From: Pontiella sp.
GTDB taxonomy: Bacteria > Verrucomicrobiota > Kiritimatiellia > Kiritimatiellales > Pontiellaceae
Assembly (NCBI GenBank): GCA_029935255.1
Contig: JAOZKS010000206.1
Coordinates: 1 to 5,088 of the forward strand
Length of the DNA stretch: 5,088 bases
Direction: 5' to 3'
In this document: one piece after another, positions 1 through 4,388 of the stretch
How the letters are laid out: every line of letters starts with the position of its first letter
Position numbering within the stretch: the first letter of the stretch is position 1
Program-made: the position numbers and the translations under genes
Notes under the pieces: model-generated
The model's database searches: none
The model's input: only the letters and a program-made list of their open reading frames with translations
What the model was told of the DNA's origin: nothing

Positions 1-31
1 TTTCAGAATGACTTTTCTGGGTTTGTGCCCG

Positions 32-56
32 AATCGCCTAAAAAGCGATTTTTTAT
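32..56 (+). terminator. Intrinsic terminator of the gene upstream of the window
   Basis: AATCGC at 32-37 pairs perfectly with GCGATT at 45-50 around a 7-base A-rich loop, and a T-run (49-54) follows on the + strand. This is the classic rho-independent layout. The opposite strand has no U-tract after the stem, so it should act on rightward transcripts. It would end a gene that lies left of the window and insulate the sigma gene starting at 84. If transcription of the sigma gene starts further left, the same hairpin would sit in its leader and act as an attenuator. Confidence 0.6.
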
Positions 57-71
57 CAATATCGCACCTAT

Positions 72-76
72 GGAAG
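72..76 (+). promoter_or_regulatory. Ribosome binding site of the sigma factor gene
   Basis: GGAAG ends 7 bases before the ATG at 84, which supports that start codon. No convincing -35/-10 pair can be seen in the 83 bases available upstream, so the promoter is either unrecognised or lies outside the window. Confidence 0.5.
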
Positions 77-83
77 ACAAGGC

Positions 84-683
84 ATGAAGGATCCATATCG
101 TACCAGACAAACGTTGATCGAGCGGGTGAGAAATCAGCATGATGACGCTTCGTGGGAGGAGTTCGTGCGGGTTTATCGCGATTATATCTATGCGATTATT
201 CGTAGAATGAATATTTCTGAGCATGATGCGGATGATCTTCGGCAGCAGGTCCTTTTGAAGTTGTGGAAGAACCTCCCCTTATTGGATTTTAACCATATCA
301 CGCGTTTTCGTAGCGTATTAAGCACGGTCACAAAGCATTGTGTAATTGACTTTATCCGTAAACGAAACAGTGATGCCAAACGGCTTGAAAAAGTCAGCAA
401 AGATGAATCCCTGGCTTATCTGGATGGGATCAGCCTTTCTGAAATTGATGCCATTGCTGAGCGGGAATGGGAAGTCCATCTCACCAATTTGGCGGTCGAA
501 AAAGTGGAACCTCTCTTTTCCGGTCAGGCAGTGAAGGTCTTTCGGTTGAGTCTTAAAGGCCTCAGCGTTGAAGAGATTGCCAGGGAGGTGGGGCTGCAGG
601 AAAACTCGGTTTACCGCCTCCGGAATCGAGTGAAGGTCCGCCTTATTCAGGAAGTTGCCCAACTCCGCGAGGAGTTGGAATAG
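84..683 (+). CDS. ECF-type RNA polymerase sigma factor (sigma-70 family)
   Basis: This 199-residue protein has the two-domain layout of extracytoplasmic-function sigma factors, which direct RNA polymerase to a dedicated promoter set. Sigma region 2 spans about residues 21-95. It includes a core-binding stretch (DADDLRQQVLLKLW, 48-61) and a basic -10 recognition helix ending in DFIRKR (89-94). A linker of about 50 residues leads to sigma region 4 (about 146-192), whose helix-turn-helix reads LSVEEIAREVGLQENSVYRL (160-179). There is no region 1.1 or region 3. Length and the acidic EREWEVHL linker resemble the ECF groups of planctomycetes and related phyla that are encoded beside Ser/Thr kinases (family knowledge from memory). 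No anti-sigma factor is visible. The neighbour at 687-2771 is a kinase-like receptor in convergent orientation, so control by phosphorylation is a reasonable guess. The start is supported by a Shine-Dalgarno sequence. Target promoters are unknown. Confidence 0.93.
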   Translation: MKDPYRTRQTLIERVRNQHDDASWEEFVRVYRDYIYAIIRRMNISEHDADDLRQQVLLKLWKNLPLLDFNHITRFRSVLSTVTKHCVIDFIRKRNSDAKRLEKVSKDESLAYLDGISLSEIDAIAEREWEVHLTNLAVEKVEPLFSGQAVKVFRLSLKGLSVEEIAREVGLQENSVYRLRNRVKVRLIQEVAQLREELE

Positions 684-698
684 CCGTCAGGGCTTTTT
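659..698 (+). terminator. Hairpin pair at the convergent sigma/kinase junction, possible terminator
   Basis: CCAACTCC (659-666) and GGAGTTGG (671-678) form a perfect 8-bp stem closed by a GCGA loop, which fits the stable GNRA tetraloop class. The stem overlaps the last codons of the sigma gene. A second short stem, AGCC (682-685) with GGCT (691-694), runs into TTTTT at 694-698, inside the 3' end of the kinase gene. Together they could terminate rightward transcription. For leftward kinase transcripts the first hairpin lies just after the stop codon but has no U-tract. Terminator function is inferred from structure only. Confidence 0.4.
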
Positions 699-2771
699 CG
701 GTTCATTGATAACTTCAATGATTTTCCTGATTTTGTTCATGGTGGGTGCCGGGTAGGCATCGGCATCTATGGTGAGTTTTTCAATGCCGAGTTTTTCCAG
801 CCTTGACGGTAGGTTTTTGTGGGGGAAGTCCATCCCCACCATTCGTAACTCTTTCAGTTTGATTCCGGCCAGTTCCGATATGTCTGCAATGGGAGAGTGA
901 CTGATATCCAATGAATATAAATTGAGCGGTCGGAGCACGTTCTCTTCTCGAGAGGCGTCAATCTTCAGGGTGTAGAATTTGTATTTAGTATTTGTCAGGT
1001 TGAGGTGGTATCCCTTTTCACGCTGGATCAATTCCAGCGATTTGTCATGCGATTGGATGTTGTTTAGTTTATCCAGCATGGCACGAGTCAGCAAAGGATG
1101 CCCATTGGGACTTCGGCCATAATCTCTTCGAATCTGGCCTAGGTACATATAGTACAGGATCAGGCTCGTGCGTATGTTGGTGTGTCCGGACTCATCGATT
1201 AAATCTGCAAGTTGTTGATTGGTTAGCGGCTTCCTGTCATTTGGCTTCAGTTTTGCGTATTTTTCACTCAGGTTGCAGATCTTTTCGATGTGCTGAATAG
1301 GGGGGGCATCCCCCGCTTCGTTAAAACACCGGTTGGCTGCGTTAAACTCGTATTTTAAAAAATGTAATGTGCCTTTTTTCACCATCAAAACCTGATATTC
1401 CTTGGGTTCGATATCTTTCGATATTCCTATTTCCAATACCTTGATCGTTAAATGCGAATTTAAAAAAACAGGGCTTTTGATGGTGGAAATGAGTGCGTTT
1501 CGAAGATCTGTATTCAGTAAAACAACCTCTTGTTGTTCCTTGCGGTACAGCTCTAAGTGCCTGTTAGCTTTCGCGTGCTCTGCTTCTGCGATGGCCTTTT
1601 CTTTATTGATGAGAGTCAGGTTGACGCTCATAACTCCGGCGAGCAGTAGCAGGAATGAGACCAGTAGAAATGCAATTCGACTGTGTCGTTTCATCAGGAG
1701 GGAGAGGGTGGTTGCCAGGCCGGCGTTTTCCGCTAGGGTTGGATAACCTGATAGATATCGACTGATTTCCTGCCGCTGTTCTGGCGCGCTCCTATAACGA
1801 TCTTCTGCTTTGAACGACAACGCCTTCATGGTGACTGCGGCGAGGCCTTTGGGCACTTTCCTGTCCTTCCCTCGGAGGTGCAGTTTTTCCACCTTTCCCT
1901 CTCGTGTATTCTGAAGAACCTCGTTCGCTGATTCGCCGCGAATCGGAGTTTCGTAGGTTAGCAGCATATAGAGCATGGATCCCAACGCATACAGGTCTGT
2001 TTGTGGGGTTGTTTTTCCATCAGCAACGGTTTGCTCGGGAGCCATGAATCCGGGCGTTCCCTTCATGATGCCTGATAGGGTCAAATCATTCAAAATATCG
2101 CCGTTTAGCGCGCCCGGAGTTTGAGGGCGTTCTGGCTCTGCCACATGCATGACTTTTGCAAGCCCCCAGTCGCACACAAATACTTCACCAAATTCACCTA
2201 CACGGATATTATCCGGCTTAATATCCAGATGAAGGACATTCAGGGAATGTGCATAAGCGATCGCATCACAGATCTTGAGGTAAATATTCAGCAGGGTTTC
2301 CAACGGGTAGCTCTGTCTATACGTTTTATCGCCTTCACTTAGTTTCTTGATAATATCTTTAAGGCTGTCGCCCGTCACCAGCTCCATTGTGAAAAAAGGG
2401 ACCCCCCCAGGGTCCAGCCCCATGTTGTGAACAGGCATAATGTTCGGGTGCGCCAGATTGGCTGTCAATCGGGCCTCTCGCAAGAATTGTTCACGCGCCT
2501 CTTTCGAGTCGGTCCGCAGTCCATGTGCCATGGCCACTTGTCGATCCAGACGATGGTCATGCACGAGGGTAATAATTTTTTCTCCACCCTCGGCAATCTC
2601 ACTAAGCACTTCATAGCGCTCATTATACGTTTCCACCGAATTCAGAATAGGTGTGATCGAATCCTGTTCCTCTTCCGTGATCTCGCATTTCTTCAGATGG
2701 TAAAAATCCCGAAAGAGCTCGTTCCTGTTGCGGAACTTTTCTTCACTCGAATTATGGGGGGTAGATGCCAT
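687..2771 (-). CDS. Membrane-anchored Ser/Thr kinase-like receptor with degenerate ATP-binding lobe and LRR-like C-terminus
   Basis: The protein has 694 residues. The kinase-like domain (about 53-340) shows the alphaC Glu (E99), catalytic loop HLDIKPDN (181-188, with D183, K185 and N188), DWG in place of DFG (201-203), GTPGFMAPE (238-246) and D259 in helix F. Two canonical elements are missing. The VAIK lysine position reads VAMA (79-82), and the glycine loop is reduced to AEGGEK (60-65). After KRHSR comes one hydrophobic segment (about 366-388), then a charged, probably coiled-coil stretch (389-423). A C-terminal region follows, with a helical, TPR-like feel at about 460-510 and LRR-like spacing at 617-647 (LYSLDISHSPIADIS, LKELRMVGM). 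The positive-inside rule puts the kinase domain in the cytoplasm and the C-terminus outside. It may sense a signal and act on the neighbouring sigma factor. Whether it is active or a pseudokinase cannot be decided here. The upstream Shine-Dalgarno is weak (ACAGG, 2 bases from ATG). Confidence 0.88.
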   Translation of the reverse strand: MASTPHNSSEEKFRNRNELFRDFYHLKKCEITEEEQDSITPILNSVETYNERYEVLSEIAEGGEKIITLVHDHRLDRQVAMAHGLRTDSKEAREQFLREARLTANLAHPNIMPVHNMGLDPGGVPFFTMELVTGDSLKDIIKKLSEGDKTYRQSYPLETLLNIYLKICDAIAYAHSLNVLHLDIKPDNIRVGEFGEVFVCDWGLAKVMHVAEPERPQTPGALNGDILNDLTLSGIMKGTPGFMAPEQTVADGKTTPQTDLYALGSMLYMLLTYETPIRGESANEVLQNTREGKVEKLHLRGKDRKVPKGLAAVTMKALSFKAEDRYRSAPEQRQEISRYLSGYPTLAENAGLATTLSLLMKRHSRIAFLLVSFLLLLAGVMSVNLTLINKEKAIAEAEHAKANRHLELYRKEQQEVVLLNTDLRNALISTIKSPVFLNSHLTIKVLEIGISKDIEPKEYQVLMVKKGTLHFLKYEFNAANRCFNEAGDAPPIQHIEKICNLSEKYAKLKPNDRKPLTNQQLADLIDESGHTNIRTSLILYYMYLGQIRRDYGRSPNGHPLLTRAMLDKLNNIQSHDKSLELIQREKGYHLNLTNTKYKFYTLKIDASREENVLRPLNLYSLDISHSPIADISELAGIKLKELRMVGMDFPHKNLPSRLEKLGIEKLTIDADAYPAPTMNKIRKIIEVINEPKKP

Positions 2772-2877
2772 GGCCTGTACATTCCGTTTAGATCGTATTA
2801 AAGAATAACCCTATTACACGATATTGACTTAAGGTGGAAAGTTATTCGTTAGAGCGATAATGGGAGGTTGTGGCTGC

Positions 2878-2941
2878 TCATGCATTAAGGCCAGCCTTTG
2901 TGTCCAGTTAAGTAACCGAGTTACACATCCTTAATGTATGA
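2878..2941. repeat. Interrupted 13-bp inverted repeat in the kinase leader region
   Basis: TCATGCATTAAGG (2878-2890) pairs with CCTTAATGTATGA (2929-2941), giving 12 Watson-Crick pairs and one G-U pair around a 38-base centre. Inside the loop, GTAAC (2912-2916) and GTTAC (2920-2924) form a small hairpin; alternatively TGTGT (2899-2903) pairs with ACACA (2923-2927). It lies about 105 bp upstream of the kinase start and 13 bp outside the left end of the insertion sequence. It could be an operator-like dyad, a structured leader or the footprint of an older small element. The rest of the 2772-2954 gap shows no gene and no clear promoter for the kinase. Confidence 0.5.
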
Positions 2942-2954
2942 AGATTACTTTGAA

Positions 2955-2973
2955 ACTCACATTTCGCATTTCA
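2955..2973 (+). repeat. Left terminal inverted repeat of the IS
   Basis: ACTCACATTTCGCATTTCA is the exact reverse complement of 4014-4032. Pairing stops on both sides: 2954 against 4033 and 2974 against 4013 do not match, so the ends are defined to within a base. Confidence 0.9.
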
Positions 2974-3002
2974 AAAAACATGCTTTAGATCAGTGGCATA
3001 AG

Positions 3003-3031
3003 TTGCGCATCCTGTTGCAGTAGAGTATATT
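3003..3031 (+). promoter_or_regulatory. Candidate transposase promoter
   Basis: TTGCGC (3003-3008) and TATATT (3026-3031) are separated by 17 bases. The -10 box matches the sigma-70 consensus at 5 of 6 positions; the -35 box matches only its TTG. Transcription would begin near 3038, about 40 bases before the transposase start. The relevance of the E. coli consensus in this organism is assumed. Confidence 0.4.
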
Positions 3032-3068
3032 AAGATTATTGATAACTTAATAAAACCCAACAACAGGA
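3010..3068 (+). promoter_or_regulatory. Inverted repeat able to sequester the transposase ribosome binding site
   Basis: TCCTGTTG (3010-3017) is perfectly complementary to CAACAGGA (3061-3068), and the right arm covers most of the AGGAG ribosome binding site at 3065-3069. The left arm lies within the promoter spacer, upstream of the predicted transcription start. Only transcripts entering from outside the element would therefore carry both arms and be silenced. IS10 and IS50 are known to use this arrangement to avoid activation by read-through. The pairing is seen directly; the function is inferred. Confidence 0.5.
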
Positions 3069-3069
3069 G
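3065..3069 (+). promoter_or_regulatory. Transposase ribosome binding site, selects the TTG start
   Basis: AGGAG lies 7 bases before TTG at 3077. There is no better-placed ATG nearby, and the protein reads in frame from this TTG, so the non-ATG start is preferred. Confidence 0.65.
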
Positions 3070-3076
3070 CACAAAG

Positions 3077-3983
3077 TTGAAATCAAACGCTACGCCCATT
3101 CTCGACGCACTTAAAGGCAAATACCTTTTCATCGACAACGACTTGCAAACAGGCATCCAACGCCTCGGTTTATTTGGAATCCTTTCCCAGCAAGGTGTTG
3201 CAAAGCGTAGCGGGGAAAAGATCCCCCAGCTGATTTTTGCGGTTCTCGTCTGGCCCTTTCTTGGTGCCGATTCGATTTCAAGCTTCTGTGGAAAGATGAT
3301 CGGCAACTTCCATGCGGGTGGAAAGGATGTGATTTATCGATTTTTGCGCCGCGAGGACATCAATTGGCGGTCGATCTGTTTTTCCGTCTCCAAGGCGGTT
3401 TGTAGCCGGCACACCTTAGAGTCCGGTGCTGATACGGCTTTTGTGGTGGATGACACGTTGAAGCATCGCCGAGGAAAGAAGGTCGAAGGGGTCTCTTCGC
3501 ACTTCGATCATACGGAGTGTCGGCATGTGCTCGGGCACTCCCCCGAACGGATTCTTGAAATCTACGCCCTGCGCTGGAGCATCGAAGTGTACTTCAAAGA
3601 AGTAAAGCAGGGGGATGGGATGGATGAAAGAGCAATCCGGGCGCTACACCACGCACTACGCCTCAATTCACCTTGCCGCCATCCGCTACCTGCTCATCTA
3701 CAGCCTGATGCTCGACGACGGGCGGCTTAAATTTGGTGAAATGCGCAACCGGATCACCGGAGCCATCGAGCAGCTCGGCTTTGCCGCCGTGCTCTGGGAA
3801 TTTTTCAAAGCACTGCTCAATGGAGCGCTCAACCGCTTTCGGAACGCCTTGGGCAAAGAAATGCTCGAAGCCATAACAGCCGCCATCGATGCCACCGTGG
3901 AGGAATTCCTATTCAAAGCCCTTCAAATCGATAGCGACTCGGTCTACGCCCAGCTTCGTGCTGAAGAACTGGGGATTTTATAA
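3077..3983 (+). pseudogene. IS4-family transposase, broken by an internal deletion and a +1 frameshift
   Basis: The transposase would catalyse DDE-type cut-and-paste transposition at the 19-bp ends. The first frame (TTG at 3077) has an N-terminal DNA-binding-like region, then FVVDDT (residues 122-127) with the first catalytic Asp. It then jumps from HTECRHVLG (145-153) straight to PERILEIYALRWSIEVYFKEVKQ. There the IS4 signature is exact: Y163, R166, E170, K177. The section that normally holds the second Asp is absent. I estimate a loss of roughly 130-200 residues from the usual family length. At the run of five Gs (3610-3614) one extra G moves the rest of the protein to another frame, which reads MGWMKEQ, then GRYTTHYASIHLAAIRY, and ends at the TAA at 3981-3983. 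Without that G the text would read KQGMGWMKEQ. Left alone, the first frame runs into unrelated sequence and stops at 3730. Two independent lesions make it a pseudogene. Confidence 0.88.
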
Positions 3984-4013
3984 GCTCCGGCGCGCACAGA
4001 AAGCGGCGCAAAA

Positions 4014-4032
4014 TGAAATGCGAAATGTGAGT
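4014..4032 (-). repeat. Right terminal inverted repeat of the IS
   Basis: TGAAATGCGAAATGTGAGT is the perfect reverse complement of 2955-2973. It lies 30 bp after the transposase stop codon, the usual compact arrangement for the right end of an insertion sequence. Confidence 0.9.
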
Positions 4033-4051
4033 ATAAAGAGGGCGAAGGATG

Positions 4052-4121
4052 CGCACCGCATGCAAAATGAAGCGCTGAATCCGCCGAGCGACAGCGGTGC
4101 GATGGTTTGCCGCTAAAGCGG
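4052..4121. repeat. Cluster of GC-rich palindromes next to the IS right end
   Basis: CGCACCGC (4052-4059) pairs with GCGGTGCG (4094-4101). Inside it, CCGC (4081-4084) can alternatively pair with GCGG (4094-4097). Immediately after, CCGC-TAAA-GCGG forms a tight hairpin at 4110-4121. The stretch is more GC-rich than its surroundings and short reading frames through it are not convincing. It resembles dispersed REP-like intergenic elements, but copy number cannot be judged from one window. Confidence 0.4.
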
Positions 4122-4138
4122 AATAAAAACCTAAAGAA

Positions 4139-4161
4139 GCTTCGTAAGCGAAGCCGTTTTT
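4139..4161 (+). terminator. Intrinsic terminator-like hairpin
   Basis: GCTTCG (4139-4144) and CGAAGC (4149-4154) form a perfect 6-bp stem with a TAAG loop, followed by CG and TTTTT (4157-4161). It would stop rightward transcription coming out of the insertion sequence before it reaches the secreted-protein gene at 4389. Confidence 0.55.
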
Positions 4162-4258
4162 GAGAGTTGCGCAGGGTCTTGGTATTGGCGCGGGAACGCT
4201 GGATATTGACTTGCTATTGGCAAAGACCGGAGCGGATGTGGTGACAGGCGAGGAGTAG
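4148..4258 (+). pseudogene. Possible 3' remnant of an unidentified gene
   Basis: A 36-codon open stretch reads RVAQGLGIGAGTLDIDLL, then LAKTGADVVTGEE, and ends at TAG 4256-4258. Its composition (Gly/Ala-rich, then Asp/Leu-rich) looks more like protein than like random translation. It has no ribosome binding site and no good start, and it begins inside the terminator-like hairpin. It could be the tail of a gene whose upstream part was lost by rearrangement, perhaps linked to the insertion sequence. The family is not recognised, and chance is a serious alternative. The remaining sequence from 4259 to 4336 shows nothing I can assign. Confidence 0.25.
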
Positions 4259-4336
4259 TTCTTTTCGCTGGTCCTGAAATCATTGGAAAATTTGCAGAGG
4301 AGTGTCCAAATGTGTGGATTGCATCCGCATACTTAA

Positions 4337-4342
4337 TACAAT
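4337..4342 (+). promoter_or_regulatory. Candidate -10 box for the secreted-protein gene
   Basis: TACAAT matches the sigma-70 -10 consensus at 5 of 6 positions and lies about 47 bases before the chosen start codon. No good -35 box is found at 16-18 bases upstream, so the call is weak; an alternative sigma factor could be used. Confidence 0.25.
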
Positions 4343-4378
4343 GACTACTAATGCGTGTCTTATGGTTGAAGATAAAAT

Positions 4379-4383
4379 GGAGG
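4379..4383 (+). promoter_or_regulatory. Ribosome binding site deciding the start at 4389
   Basis: GGAGG is followed by 5 bases and ATG at 4389. In-frame ATGs at 4341, 4362 and 4377 lie upstream, and one at 4395 downstream, but only the ATG at 4389 has a well-spaced Shine-Dalgarno and yields a signal peptide beginning MKMNK. Confidence 0.7.
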
Positions 4384-4388
4384 GTGAG

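Larger units (their letters stand above)
2955..4032 (+). mobile_element. IS4-family insertion sequence, internally deleted
   Basis: The element is 1078 bp long and bounded by perfect 19-bp terminal inverted repeats at 2955-2973 and 4014-4032. It contains one transposase reading region with the IS4-type Y-(2)-R-(3)-E-(6)-K signature, a promoter-like pair and a protective inverted repeat near the left end. The transposase has lost its central part and carries a frameshift, so this copy should not move by itself. Both ends are intact, so it could in principle be mobilised by a complete relative elsewhere in the genome. No direct target repeat can be seen in the flanks, which points to an old insertion or to a rearrangement at one end. 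The IS4 subgroup was not identified. Confidence 0.85.

Noticed and set aside
318..662. A 114-residue reading frame antisense to the sigma gene
   Set aside because: It lies entirely opposite a well-supported sigma factor, has no domain character and is explained as a shadow frame.
2427..2801. A 124-residue rightward reading frame over the kinase N-terminus
   Set aside because: It is antisense to conserved kinase sequence and its composition is not protein-like; treated as a shadow.
2824..2852. TTGACT at 2824-2829 as a rightward -35 box
   Set aside because: No acceptable -10 box occurs at 16-18 bases, and no gene other than the transposase, which has a better-placed promoter, lies downstream.
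2971..3306. A 111-residue leftward reading frame across the IS left end
   Set aside because: It crosses the IS leader and overlaps the transposase N-terminus in antisense; the transposase frame is clearly the coding one.
3889..4116. A 75-residue frame running from the transposase end across the IS right repeat
   Set aside because: It is out of frame with the transposase and passes through the terminal inverted repeat and the palindromes; no coding evidence.
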